A DNA stretch of 64,000 nt from Muriicola sp. Z0-33 (GCF_026126425.1 NZ_JAFMPW010000001.1:558001-622000), one strand, 5' to 3'. Counted from the stretch's first letter, positions 34,944-44,086 are shown. Notes: generated by a model from the letters alone, not told the origin. Program-made: numbers and translations.

Positions 34944-35642
34944 TTAAATTATGATGTTTCTCCTATAATACTTATATAATTTCTCCGGACCTGCCCCCAA
35001 ATAGTAATTGAGGTGTATCATTCCAAAGTGATATTGCAATTGTACTATCCCTCTTTCTTCATATCTTCTTGCTGAGGTCTGCACGCGTTGTGGAAGGATT
35101 TTGAAATACGTCTTTTTGTATAATCTTCTAATAAATTCATTGTCTTCATATACTATGTAATCCTCATTAAATCCTTTTGCTTTGAAAAATAATTTTCTCG
35201 TTATAAAAAGCGACTGATCCCCACCACGACAAATAGTGTGGTTTACCCTGCTGAACCAGGCAAAAAACTTTAAAAACCTGCTGTTGCTGTCGAACTGCAG
35301 TTGAAAGCAACCAACTTCGTGCCGCTCGTGAACAGCATTAATGATACTCTGATCAAAGTTTCTTGGGGGTAGCGTATCTACGTGTAGAAAGTAGAAAATA
35401 TCTCCTCTGGCATTCATTGCACCAAGGTTCATTTGTTTTGCCCTACCCCTGGAAGAAATAATTACATCCACACCAAAATCTTTCGCGATTTGAACGGTGT
35501 TATCTTTGCTTCCGCCATCTACCACCAGTATTTCCTGTATAAGTTCCTCTGAACTATTATGCTTCAGATAACGCAAAACTTTCAGAATTGCATCTTCTTC
35601 ATTTAGCACAGGAATTATTATACTTATTCGGGGGTTACTCAT
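34944..35642 (-). CDS. TIGR04283-type arsenosugar glycosyltransferase
   Basis: A 232-residue GT2 protein with IIIPVLNEEDAILKVL, ILVVDGGSKDNT and FYFLHVDTLPP, plus FNEDYIVYEDNEFIRRL. This short GT2 type with a VDGGS core matches the TIGR04283 family found in arsenosugar clusters. It overlaps the upstream DUF547 gene by 8 bp, so translation is coupled. The family's catalytic step in arsenosugar assembly has not been established to my knowledge. Confidence 0.85.
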   Translation of the reverse strand: MSNPRISIIIPVLNEEDAILKVLRYLKHNSSEELIQEILVVDGGSKDNTVQIAKDFGVDVIISSRGRAKQMNLGAMNARGDIFYFLHVDTLPPRNFDQSIINAVHERHEVGCFQLQFDSNSRFLKFFAWFSRVNHTICRGGDQSLFITRKLFFKAKGFNEDYIVYEDNEFIRRLYKKTYFKILPQRVQTSARRYEERGIVQLQYHFGMIHLNYYLGAGPEKLYKYYRRNIII

Positions 35643-36435
35643 TTTCGTTCAGATTCCAATTGTATTTTAAAAATTGAATTTTTGCGTTACTCTCAATACT
35701 TTCGTTGGTATAGGCATTAATATATTCCGCCAGAGAAGAGGAGTGGGTAAAATCTTTCTTGTACCATTTGAAAATATTAGAAAGTTGTAAGCGGTCTTTG
35801 GTAATGATATTTCTTGTCTTATCATTAATAAAATCTATTGTCACTCGTTGTAATTGAGATGGGATGCTTTGAGCGACAAAGGCTTCATTGAGCAGCTTTG
35901 GGCAGGAAAAAGAAGCACAATTGATAGCAAAATGTATCCTGGGCTCGTTCATCTTTCTCAAAATCTTATGTTCTATATGCCCAAGAGAAAGCATTTTGCC
36001 ACCAACTCTGACCCTTTTTTTACCCCAGGGACTATCTATGTCTTTTATGCTTTGTACGGGATAGTTATCTAGTACTAGCTTTACGGTTGCTGCATTGTAC
36101 AAGTTAATATAATAGGCCAGGCGTTCATTTATGTCTACTTGACGCTCTGGGGTATTATTGGCCAAATATTCCAAATATTTTTCCAGAACCTCAATATCAT
36201 TCTTAAAATTTTGATAGTTGACATTCCCTTTAGCATCCACGTGCTTTTTAAGTAAATTGTTCCAGGCGCCATGGTTTAAAGATTGCAGCATCTTGTTTTT
36301 TTCAGCAATTGACTTATGATCAATATCCATATTGTACCCATGCCCAATATTTAGTGGTTTATCAACCTCGTAATTATGCAGCTGGCAAAAGGAAGTCAGC
36401 AAAGAGGTAATTAAGAGCAGCATTCTTAACATCAT
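35635..36435 (-). CDS. DUF547 protein in the arsenosugar operon
   Basis: A 266-residue exported protein with an N-terminal hydrophobic signal (LLLITSLLTSFC). The DUF547 core is AYYINLYNAATVKLV, INCASFSCPKLLNEAF and IFKWYKKDF. Its cysteine pair (CASFSCP) matches that of the paralogue at 29.8 kb. DUF547 genes recur in this type of cluster. The start is the ATG at 36435, with further Met codons close by. It follows arsM after 76 bp in which nothing else is coded. Confidence 0.87.
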   Translation of the reverse strand: MMLRMLLLITSLLTSFCQLHNYEVDKPLNIGHGYNMDIDHKSIAEKNKMLQSLNHGAWNNLLKKHVDAKGNVNYQNFKNDIEVLEKYLEYLANNTPERQVDINERLAYYINLYNAATVKLVLDNYPVQSIKDIDSPWGKKRVRVGGKMLSLGHIEHKILRKMNEPRIHFAINCASFSCPKLLNEAFVAQSIPSQLQRVTIDFINDKTRNIITKDRLQLSNIFKWYKKDFTHSSSLAEYINAYTNESIESNAKIQFLKYNWNLNENE

Positions 36436-36511
36436 TAGAACATTCTATCTGAATCTATATATTTTTACGGTTACCTTTTTAGCATCTTACGATTAATTTG
36501 CTACTAGAGAT

Positions 36512-37477
36512 TTAACAGCAACCACCACCATCATAATGCCAGGTACTTTCACTTATATGTATTTCTTCGGAAGTTGCGGCCAGGGCATCGGCGGTTTTGT
36601 CGCATACTGCCAATGGCTGGTTTTGCAATAGCACATGACCTTTATTGTCATCGAAATATTCGTCATTACCGAAGTAAATGGCAGTCTTCCCTGTAAAAAT
36701 ACATGGCCCGTCAGTGGGCATAGCATCTTTAATGGCTGCAATTTCGATAGCTTCTATATGTACTAATTCGTCCGTAGGATAATGGTTGGGTGAAAGTACA
36801 CGGTAAGATTTACGTGCTCTGATTTCAATAGTCCCAAAACCAGCATCCGTAAGTACTTTAACGTAGTCTTTAATTGAAATACTACCACTTAGGCATAATG
36901 CACGAAGCCGGTCGTCATTTCTCAACTTGTCATTCATAGGCTGTTCACATACCGGATCACTCATTACAAGGCGGCCATGCGGCTTTAATACGCGGTACAT
37001 TTCATTAATTGCTTTTTTTAAATCTTCCGCTTTAAAAATATTAAACAAACAGTTTTGCGCAGCCACATCTATACTTTCATCTTCAATAGGCAGGTTTAAA
37101 GCATCTCCCTTTATAAGTTGTACAAACTCGCTATTAAACCAATCGTTCTCTTCCTCTGCTATTTTGAAGTTTAACCTTGAAGCTTCTAGCATTTCATCTA
37201 CCACGTCTACTCCGATTACCCCGGCCGCCTGTCTTGAGAAATATGAGAACTGCAGCAACTCCATACCCCCACCAACGCCTACATATAGCACCCTGGGGTT
37301 GTTAACGAGATCCTGGGCAGCAACTGTGCTTCCGCAACCATAGTTCATCTCTTGCATTATTTTCGGGATAGACAAACCCGGGAACTGCCAAACCGGGTTA
37401 GTGGTGCAACAAAGACCAATATCTGGTGTTAGGGCGGCTTCTTTGTACAAGTCGTTCGTAGCCGTTAAATAGCTCAT
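36512..37477 (-). CDS. arsM: Arsenosugar-type arsenite methyltransferase
   Basis: A 321-residue SAM-dependent methyltransferase. The SAM motif is VLYVGVGGGMELLQFSYF, then GVDVVDEMLEASR and the post-I region NCLFNIFKAEDLKKAI. Several cysteines sit where arsenite-binding residues are expected (GLCCTT near 22-25, CLSGS near 194), and the protein ends in GGGCC. This matches the ArsM branch found in arsenosugar clusters. It would methylate arsenite with SAM in the cytoplasm. It lies 10 bp after the PNP gene. Confidence 0.87.
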   Translation of the reverse strand: MSYLTATNDLYKEAALTPDIGLCCTTNPVWQFPGLSIPKIMQEMNYGCGSTVAAQDLVNNPRVLYVGVGGGMELLQFSYFSRQAAGVIGVDVVDEMLEASRLNFKIAEEENDWFNSEFVQLIKGDALNLPIEDESIDVAAQNCLFNIFKAEDLKKAINEMYRVLKPHGRLVMSDPVCEQPMNDKLRNDDRLRALCLSGSISIKDYVKVLTDAGFGTIEIRARKSYRVLSPNHYPTDELVHIEAIEIAAIKDAMPTDGPCIFTGKTAIYFGNDEYFDDNKGHVLLQNQPLAVCDKTADALAATSEEIHISESTWHYDGGGCC

Positions 37478-37487
37478 GTATTTATAA

Positions 37488-38306
37488 TTAATTTAATTCT
37501 TTAATCAATTCCTTGAATAATCTAATCATTTTGGGTTCTGTCTTTCCTGCAATCGCTATGATCTCATGGATATTTACCGGTTTAAGGTTATCCGGATCGC
37601 ATTCGTCTGTCAGGACAGAAACTGCTATAACAGGTAGTCGTAAATGATTGGCTACAATTACTTCTGGAACGGTACTCATACCTACGGCATCGGCCCCAAG
37701 CGTTCTGAGCATCCTATATTCTGCCTTGGTCTCCAATTGTGGACCAACAACCGAAGCATATACCCCCCTTTGAAGAATAATGCTATTGTCCCTGGCAATT
37801 TTTCGCAGGGCTTTCCTCATTTGCGGATCATATGGCTCTATCATATCCACAAACCTTTCACCAAATTCTGTTACTTGCTTAAATGCCAGAGGAGAACCTC
37901 CCTGGAGATTTATATGGTCTTCAATGAGCATAATATCTCCCTTTTTGAAATTCAGGTTAATTGCCCCGGCAGCATTAGAAATAAAAAGTTTTTTAATACC
38001 GAGTAAATGCATCACACGGATGGGATATGTAATGTCTAGCAGGTCGTACCCTTCGTATAAATGGAAGCGGCCTTGCATTACTACTACTTTCTTACCTGTG
38101 ATAGTTCCATAAACCAATTTCCCACTATGGAATTCTACTGTTGCCAAAGGGAAAAAAGGGATGTTATGATAATGCGCTTCAATAGGATCTTCTATTTCTT
38201 CTACAAGCTTGCCCAGGCCAGTACCGAGCACAATACCAATTTCGGGGGCATCAAATCCCTTTTTTCTAAGGTAAGCTACAGATTCTTCAAGTTGCTTTTT
38301 AGTCAT
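37488..38306 (-). CDS. Purine-nucleoside phosphorylase
   Basis: A 272-residue trimeric-type PNP with IGIVLGTGLGKLVEEIEDP, VVMQGRFHLYEGY, SNAAGAINLNFKKGDIMLIEDHINL and YASVVGPQLETKAEYRMLRTLGADAVGMST. It phosphorolyses purine nucleosides. Within arsenosugar operons it may release the base from an adenosyl-arsenical nucleoside, an inference from context. It overlaps the TIGR04282 gene by 8 bp and precedes arsM by 10 bp. Confidence 0.93.
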   Translation of the reverse strand: MTKKQLEESVAYLRKKGFDAPEIGIVLGTGLGKLVEEIEDPIEAHYHNIPFFPLATVEFHSGKLVYGTITGKKVVVMQGRFHLYEGYDLLDITYPIRVMHLLGIKKLFISNAAGAINLNFKKGDIMLIEDHINLQGGSPLAFKQVTEFGERFVDMIEPYDPQMRKALRKIARDNSIILQRGVYASVVGPQLETKAEYRMLRTLGADAVGMSTVPEVIVANHLRLPVIAVSVLTDECDPDNLKPVNIHEIIAIAGKTEPKMIRLFKELIKELN

Positions 38307-38922
38307 TCTTCAGATGTTTTAAAAATGGTAAGAAGGCCTTATTATCTTTGATGTCTTCATAGATATCCACATCGTTACGGACATCGAGGAGTGCGTACTT
38401 TTCACCCTCAAGATTGCTAAGTGTTGCTGCAAGTACATTAGATCTACCCCACTCTTTGTTTTGAAATAATGATATTTTAGGTCTGTTCATACCTAATAAA
38501 TAGTAACCTCCGTCCTGTGCCGGGCCAAGTACAAAATCATTTTCTCTCAGCCTTTCAAATGCATGAATAAGATCTTTTTCCGAAAGGTCGTATAAATCGC
38601 TCCCAATAATAATGATATGCTCGTAACCTGCATTAAAGCCTTCATTAAAGGCATTGAGCATTTTCTCTCCGAGGTCATCGCCTTCCTGAAGTTTTTTATC
38701 GTAAACTGCATTTGACCAGATATCATTTTCCCAAATGGCTTCCGAATAATACACCACTTTGTCCGGATCAATTTTTCTGGTAATGCCAACCGTATGTTCA
38801 AGAAGAAATTCATATATCTCCAATGCCGTCTTGTTGCCAACAGTTGCCGCAAGTCTTGTTTTGCACTTACCTAATTCAGGATTTCGTGTGAATATTATTA
38901 GTAGGTCTTTAGAAGCTGTCAA
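38299..38922 (-). CDS. TIGR04282-type arsenosugar glycosyltransferase (DUF2064)
   Basis: A 207-residue nucleotidyl/glycosyltransferase-fold protein. FTRNPELGKCKTRLAATVG at the N-terminus, IIIIGSDLYDLSEKDL and LGPAQDGGYYLLGMNRP are the family's fingerprints. It is usually encoded with TIGR04283, PNP and ArsM. The reaction is presumed to involve a sugar nucleotide or sugar phosphate. It is second in the operon, 64 bp after the rhodanese gene. Confidence 0.87.
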   Translation of the reverse strand: MTASKDLLIIFTRNPELGKCKTRLAATVGNKTALEIYEFLLEHTVGITRKIDPDKVVYYSEAIWENDIWSNAVYDKKLQEGDDLGEKMLNAFNEGFNAGYEHIIIIGSDLYDLSEKDLIHAFERLRENDFVLGPAQDGGYYLLGMNRPKISLFQNKEWGRSNVLAATLSNLEGEKYALLDVRNDVDIYEDIKDNKAFLPFLKHLKND

Positions 38923-38986
38923 TAGTTTTAATTTTCATTTTGCAAAGAAGGATAGTTGCTGCCGTTATATCTCTCTAATTTTCGTT

Positions 38987-39481
38987 TTAATCGTCATACA
39001 CTTTAATGGCATTAGTCAATAATTTTCCCCACTTCTTACTATAGGCATGAACAGAATCTGTTTCCATTTCCTCTGGGTTATAAACGGGATAACCTTGGTT
39101 TTTCCATTCAAAAATTCCACCGTAAAGGTTTTTAACATTAGTAAATCCTGCCTTTATCATCTTTTCCCCAATGTCTTCGGACCGCACTCCAATAGAGCAG
39201 TACACAACCACGGCTTTATCTTTATCGGGAATCAACTTTGAAATACTATCTATTCTGAACTCCTCATATCCTACCCAAAGTGCAGCGTTCAGATGACTGA
39301 TTTTATATTCTTCTTTTTTCCTGGTATCTAAAAGAATTACCTCCTTTGAGTTAAGGTCATCTCCATAAATGTAGGGGACACTTTCATCGTTTAACCTTCG
39401 CAGGCTCTTATCTATGGAATCTTGCCCACATGCTGTGGTTATAAGAAACAAAACCAATATGATACATTTTGTGATACGCAT
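38987..39481 (-). CDS. Rhodanese-domain lipoprotein
   Basis: A 164-residue lipoprotein (ITTACGQ lipobox, Cys18) with one rhodanese domain. LLDTRKKEEYKISHL is the CH2A-like region and VVYCSIGVRSE holds the active Cys. It would handle sulfane sulfur or act as a thiol carrier in the periplasm. It is first in the arsenosugar operon and preceded by a good -7 element. Confidence 0.87.
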   Translation of the reverse strand: MRITKCIILVLFLITTACGQDSIDKSLRRLNDESVPYIYGDDLNSKEVILLDTRKKEEYKISHLNAALWVGYEEFRIDSISKLIPDKDKAVVVYCSIGVRSEDIGEKMIKAGFTNVKNLYGGIFEWKNQGYPVYNPEEMETDSVHAYSKKWGKLLTNAIKVYDD

Positions 39482-39503
39482 TTAGAGGATCAAATTATAG
39501 ATT

Positions 39504-39511
39504 CAAAGATA
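39504..39511 (-). promoter_or_regulatory. -7 promoter element of the arsenosugar operon
   Basis: On the minus strand TATCTTTG matches TAnnTTTG, 22 bp before the rhodanese ATG. It lies in the 114-bp divergent region shared with the GH32 gene. Confidence 0.4.
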
Positions 39512-39595
39512 GGGTTTTGTCGGTTTTTATACCCTTGGCTAACAGCAATTATGTGTATATTAGTTTTTGTTTTTTTAACCAATTAAAGAAAAGTT

Positions 39596-41167
39596 ATGAG
39601 ATTGTCCGGATCAGCACTTTTTATATGCTTTTTAATTTTAGGAATAACCGCTTGTAAGGATAAATCAAGGGAAATACCCCTTAAAGAAATTGATAATGTA
39701 AACGAAATACCTCTTATGGAAGATTATAGGCCTCAATTCCATTTTACACCTAAGGAAAAATGGATGAACGACCCTAACGGACTAGTTTATAACAAGGGAA
39801 TTTATCATCTTTTTTATCAGTATTATCCGGAAGATATTGTTTGGGGACCCATGCATTGGGGGCACGCAATTAGCAAAGACATGGTTTTTTGGGAGCATCG
39901 GCCAATAGCATTATATCCTGATGAAAAGGGCTTGATATTTTCAGGAAGTGCCGTAGTAGATAAAGAAAACACTTCCGGATTTGGAACCCCGGAAAACCCT
40001 CCATTGGTTGCCATATTCACCTACCATAATATGGAAGGAGAAAAAAGTGGAGAATTAGACTTTCAGACACAAGGTATTGCCTATAGCCTGGACAACGGGG
40101 AGAATTGGGAAAAGTATAACGGTAATCCGGTCATAGACAATCCCGGCATTAAAGATTTCAGAGATCCAAAAGTGTTCTGGCACCAGGCTTCAGAGCGTTG
40201 GATTATGGTTTTGGTGGCTGGGGACAGGGCCCAGTTTTACAATTCTAAGGATTTGAAATCCTGGGAGTTTATGAGCGAGTTTGGCAAGGAGCATGGAGCC
40301 CATGGAGGGGTGTGGGAATGCCCGGATTTATTTCCTTTAAAAGTAGATGGTGATGGCGCCGAGAAATGGGTGCTGATCATTAGTATTAATCCCGGGGCGC
40401 CCAATGGAGGCAGTGGCACTCAATATTTTATCGGCGATTTTGATGGTACTACTTTTACCACATCTCAGCAGGATGCAAAATGGATAGATTGGGGAACAGA
40501 CAATTATGCCGGGGTTACCTATAACGAGGTACCGGATGATACCAGATTATTTATAGGATGGATGAGTAACTGGAGCTATGCCCGCGATACTCCTACAAAG
40601 CAATGGAGAAGTGCCATGACACTGCCCAGAACACTTACCCTTAGAAGTTTTGGAGATGAGATTTTACTTGCAAATTATCCCATTGACGGTTTAGATGCCA
40701 TATTAAGGAAGGAAGAAGCAAGAAATTTAAGTATACCGGCCATGGGAACAGACAGTATTCAGTACAATCATCTTAACCAGGGAGAAGTGCGTTTTACCAC
40801 CGAGGCAAAGAATTTTAATTTGAGTTTTTCGAATGATAAGAATGAAAAGGTGATACTTACTCTGGATGGTACAGAGAAGATTTTCACTTTGGACAGAACA
40901 AAATCTGGCAAAACCGATTTTCAGGCAGACTTTGGGAGCATTGTCCAAAAGATGCCCGTTCAGGACCTTCCGGAGCAGGAAAATGAATTCAGGATATTGA
41001 TAGATTGGTCTTCCATTGAAATTTTTATAAATAAAGGGCAGTACGTGATGACCGCACAGATTTTTCCAAACGAAAATTTTAATGAGCTTAAAATGGTTAA
41101 CTCCTCTGATTCCGTAATGACGATAAACAACTTGGAAGTAAGTAAAGCAGAATCTGTCTGGCGCTAA
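39596..41167 (+). CDS. GH32 fructan hydrolase lipoprotein (levanase/inulinase-like)
   Basis: A 523-residue GH32 enzyme with a lipoprotein signal (GITAC, Cys20). The catalytic residues are clear: nucleophile Asp59 in WMNDPNG (56-62), the transition-state stabiliser in FRDP (188-191) and the acid/base Glu241 in WECPDLF. A C-terminal beta-sandwich follows (SSIEIFINKGQYVMTAQIFP). It should release fructose from fructans or sucrose at the cell envelope. No fructose transporter, SusC/D pair or fructokinase lies beside it. Confidence 0.92.
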   Translation: MRLSGSALFICFLILGITACKDKSREIPLKEIDNVNEIPLMEDYRPQFHFTPKEKWMNDPNGLVYNKGIYHLFYQYYPEDIVWGPMHWGHAISKDMVFWEHRPIALYPDEKGLIFSGSAVVDKENTSGFGTPENPPLVAIFTYHNMEGEKSGELDFQTQGIAYSLDNGENWEKYNGNPVIDNPGIKDFRDPKVFWHQASERWIMVLVAGDRAQFYNSKDLKSWEFMSEFGKEHGAHGGVWECPDLFPLKVDGDGAEKWVLIISINPGAPNGGSGTQYFIGDFDGTTFTTSQQDAKWIDWGTDNYAGVTYNEVPDDTRLFIGWMSNWSYARDTPTKQWRSAMTLPRTLTLRSFGDEILLANYPIDGLDAILRKEEARNLSIPAMGTDSIQYNHLNQGEVRFTTEAKNFNLSFSNDKNEKVILTLDGTEKIFTLDRTKSGKTDFQADFGSIVQKMPVQDLPEQENEFRILIDWSSIEIFINKGQYVMTAQIFPNENFNELKMVNSSDSVMTINNLEVSKAESVWR

Positions 41168-41379
41168 CTATTATACATTTCGTATTTATCGTGAATTTTC
41201 GGGCAAATTACTTATGGTCAGTAGCTTAAGCCAAAAGAATTGCTTAGGGATTAAAATAAACCTTTCATTTTTTAGTTATACTATTTCCAGGGGCGATCTA
41301 ATTAGAAATGGACAATATCCATTGACTTCCTCTGACTATTTTATTGTTTTTCGTTTTCGCGCATCACAACCCAAATCTG

Positions 41380-42768
41380 ATGAGAATTTTATTGCTGCTT
41401 TTCTGTGTGCTCCTGGGGAATTCTGTTTATTCCCAGCGGCTTATTGTTCCGGATCAGGAGTTGCTCTATCCATTCTTAAATGATCCTTCTTACATAGGAG
41501 AGGGGCAAAGAGTACAGTCTACAGGACTACTTCAATTTTCAAATTCGGATTTTCAGCATACCACAAAATGGTTAAATGCGCAGGTTGCACTTTATGACAA
41601 TGTTGCTTTTGGCCTGGATTACTTCAATGATTCTTATGATTTCTACGACTATTCCACTGTTATGTTCACTACTGCAGTTAAGGTAGGACTGGGAGAATAC
41701 AACCACTTCTTAAAATTAGGATTATCGGGGGGCGGAGAATCAAGGAAACAGGATAGCCGGCCTTTGAGCATGCTACCGCCAGGGCTCAACTATGTTCCGG
41801 ATGTCACCAATAATAATATAGATTTCATTTACAAGGCTGGTATCCATTATACTAACAGGAATATCACCGTAGGCGGATATTTAAATAGCTTGCCGGTTCA
41901 GAGTGTTGTATTGGAAAATCAAAATCAATTACTGTTTTATGGCATTGAGGAGGGCTTTTCGGCCTATGCCCTATACCATTGGAGGGCCGCGGATAAGGTA
42001 AGAATCACCCCGATGTTTCGCTATCTCAGTTATTTGGATGAGGCCATATATGAAGGGGCGGTTAAAGCAAATTACGCAGACAAGGTAGAGTTTAGCCTCG
42101 CCTACAGAAATGATTATTCTATTAACCCGGCATTTAGAGTCAGGGTCATAAAGGCATTAGATATTGGATATTCTTATGAGACGGCCATGGGAAGTACAGA
42201 CTTTGAAGATGTACATGGGATCAGTGCTTCTTACAAATTCTTTATGGCTGATGAAGAAGAGCCGGAGTGGCTGAGAAATGTAAAAGACAATATAGAAGAA
42301 GTTGACGAAATAAAAGAGAACAAAAGAGAGGAAAGGAAAGCTGAAAGGGAGAAAAACAAAGAAGCCGTTAAAGCCCAAAAAGAAGCAGAAAAGGCCGAGC
42401 GTATTAAGATAAAAGAAGAACAAGCTGCTGAAGAGGTTGTAATAGAAGAGCAACCCAAGACGGAGGTTGAGCGGAAAGAGCAACAAAGTCCTTTACTTGA
42501 CGCACCGGAAGCCGATAAGGAAACTGGCATTTTAGCAAAAGGATTCTATGTTGTTGTAGGGAGCTTTGATACACCAAAGCAGGCCGAAACCTTTATGAAA
42601 GGGTTAGATAGAAGCATATATTTCCCAAGAATGGGGAGAAAAGAGGCCAATGGACCACTTCATGTATATATAGATTCGGATTTTGACGGGGCGGAAGCAA
42701 ATAAACGTTTACGGGCGCATAAGCTAGACAGGAATTTTAAAAATGTGAAACTGCTCGAGGTGGAATAA
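41380..42768 (+). CDS. PorP/SprF-type outer-membrane protein fused to a SPOR domain
   Basis: Residues 1-18 are a signal peptide. Then comes a PorP/SprF barrel (about 20-305: NPA-like FLNDPSYIGEGQRVQSTG, ALYDNVAFGLDYFNDS, GYSYETAMG). A charged coiled-coil-like linker rich in Glu, Lys and Arg spans about 310-365, and a C-terminal SPOR domain (GFYVVVGSFDTPKQAETFMKGL) about 385-462. PorP/SprF proteins attach type IX-secreted adhesins and aid gliding; SPOR binds denuded peptidoglycan. The upstream TTG at 41344 would precede the signal peptide, so ATG 41380 is chosen. No sprE or porL genes are near. Confidence 0.85.
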   Translation: MRILLLLFCVLLGNSVYSQRLIVPDQELLYPFLNDPSYIGEGQRVQSTGLLQFSNSDFQHTTKWLNAQVALYDNVAFGLDYFNDSYDFYDYSTVMFTTAVKVGLGEYNHFLKLGLSGGGESRKQDSRPLSMLPPGLNYVPDVTNNNIDFIYKAGIHYTNRNITVGGYLNSLPVQSVVLENQNQLLFYGIEEGFSAYALYHWRAADKVRITPMFRYLSYLDEAIYEGAVKANYADKVEFSLAYRNDYSINPAFRVRVIKALDIGYSYETAMGSTDFEDVHGISASYKFFMADEEEPEWLRNVKDNIEEVDEIKENKREERKAEREKNKEAVKAQKEAEKAERIKIKEEQAAEEVVIEEQPKTEVERKEQQSPLLDAPEADKETGILAKGFYVVVGSFDTPKQAETFMKGLDRSIYFPRMGRKEANGPLHVYIDSDFDGAEANKRLRAHKLDRNFKNVKLLEVE

Positions 42769-42787
42769 GCCTTTTTGACGTAATCCC

Positions 42788-44086
42788 TTATTTGTACAAC
42801 TCATCGACCATCGAACTTGCCAGGGTTTCCAGATCTATACCTAATTGTTCTTTATTTACACGCAGTATTTCTTCACTTAAGTTTTTTGGTAAGCCGCTAA
42901 AACCATCTTTGGCACCAAGAATCATTCCTGCCACTGCAGCAACAGTATCATTATCCCGGCCATAGTTGACAATGAATTGAATAGTTTTTTCAAAATCTCC
43001 CTCCCCAAATTCAAGTGAAGCAATTAATATTTGCCAAATTTCACCGGAATGGAATGCGATAGCCTTTTTATCTTTTTCCAGCTGGTTATAAACAAAATCC
43101 TGTTGTATCCACTCAGTGTTGCTACCATTATACCCTTTGGGTTTAATAATACCCATAGCGGCTTTCAGATCTACCGTGTCAGCAACTTCAATCTCACGAG
43201 AAAGCCAGACACTTTTTCTGGCCGCAAGAGCGATATCTGCAGATATTCTGCCTACAAGCCTACTGTCCTGATACCGTAGTGGATCTATAAAAATTGCCGT
43301 ATTGATTATAGAATCCATATCACTGGTCTGCAATGCCATATTGGTGAGTCCGGAAACAAGGGCAGAGATATCCCTGGCGTATCCCAGGTCGAATATGGTA
43401 TGGTTGTAAGCATCAGTGTAGGCGGCTTCCGGGTTGGGGTTCACCAGGCCTATCATTGGGGTGTAGAGCATTCCGGCACAAGACATTTCCCCGCCGTAGA
43501 AGCGGTGTTGGGCGTTAAGGTATTCTTCTGTTCCTTTTTGATATGCTATGGCCACCCGTGCCCATTCTTTAATCCAGTCTACCGGCTCTAATTTTGCATC
43601 AAGCGCATCGGGCTGATTTAAGATGTCTTTATTTCCAAGTTGTGCAGCAACAGATTGGTAGTAGCTGCTGATAAATTCGGCAAATACTGTGGCGTTTCTA
43701 GCTGTTTTATGGCGAATAAAATATTTTGCCATAAGTAGTTTCCAACGGGTGTCATCTGTGGTTGCACCGGCGTTGAGGTTGTTTTCCCAGGTGCCCTCGG
43801 GAGATTGCACCCTGGTGGCGGGGGTAAGCCCGCTTATGTATCCGTATTGTCTTTGGATATCTGTCCGGTGCCACATTTCGGTAGAGGCCCCCATGGCATC
43901 ACCTATGGCAGATCCCACCAGGGCACCCAATACTTTGTCATGGTATTCTTCTTTACTCAGCTGCAAGGTATCCTGTCCATAGGAAAGCTTAATAGGCTCC
44001 GGAATATATACTTCAGCTACCTGCTCTTTGCAGGAAAAGGAAATTACTGTTAATAATAGTCCAATTGCAATTGTCCAATTTTTCAT
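42788..44086 (-). CDS. ADP-ribosylglycohydrolase-family lipoprotein
   Basis: A 432-residue protein with a lipobox (SFSCKE, Cys19). The ADP-ribosylglycohydrolase fold is shown by GALVGSAIGDAMGASTEMW, the first metal-binding motif GATTDDTRWKLLMA, and the C-terminal GRDNDTVAAVAGMILGAKDG. It would hydrolyse N- or O-glycosidic ADP-ribose or a related ribosyl bond with Mg2+. A lipoprotein location is unusual for reversal of intracellular ADP-ribosylation and points to exogenous substrates. It overlaps the kinase gene by 4 bp. Confidence 0.87.
   Translation of the reverse strand: MKNWTIAIGLLLTVISFSCKEQVAEVYIPEPIKLSYGQDTLQLSKEEYHDKVLGALVGSAIGDAMGASTEMWHRTDIQRQYGYISGLTPATRVQSPEGTWENNLNAGATTDDTRWKLLMAKYFIRHKTARNATVFAEFISSYYQSVAAQLGNKDILNQPDALDAKLEPVDWIKEWARVAIAYQKGTEEYLNAQHRFYGGEMSCAGMLYTPMIGLVNPNPEAAYTDAYNHTIFDLGYARDISALVSGLTNMALQTSDMDSIINTAIFIDPLRYQDSRLVGRISADIALAARKSVWLSREIEVADTVDLKAAMGIIKPKGYNGSNTEWIQQDFVYNQLEKDKKAIAFHSGEIWQILIASLEFGEGDFEKTIQFIVNYGRDNDTVAAVAGMILGAKDGFSGLPKNLSEEILRVNKEQLGIDLETLASSMVDELYK

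Noticed and set aside
36436-36511. Remnant of arsS between arsM and DUF547
   Set aside because: Only 76 bp, no CxxxCxxC motif or homologous stretch readable in any frame.
41214-41483. Plus-strand ORF overlapping the PorP/SprF start
   Set aside because: Out of frame with the clearly coding fusion protein and without a family match.
44083-44086. Frameshift between the kinase and ADP-ribosylglycohydrolase
   Set aside because: The ATGA overlap is a normal coupling signal; both proteins have complete domain ends and the second has its own lipoprotein signal.
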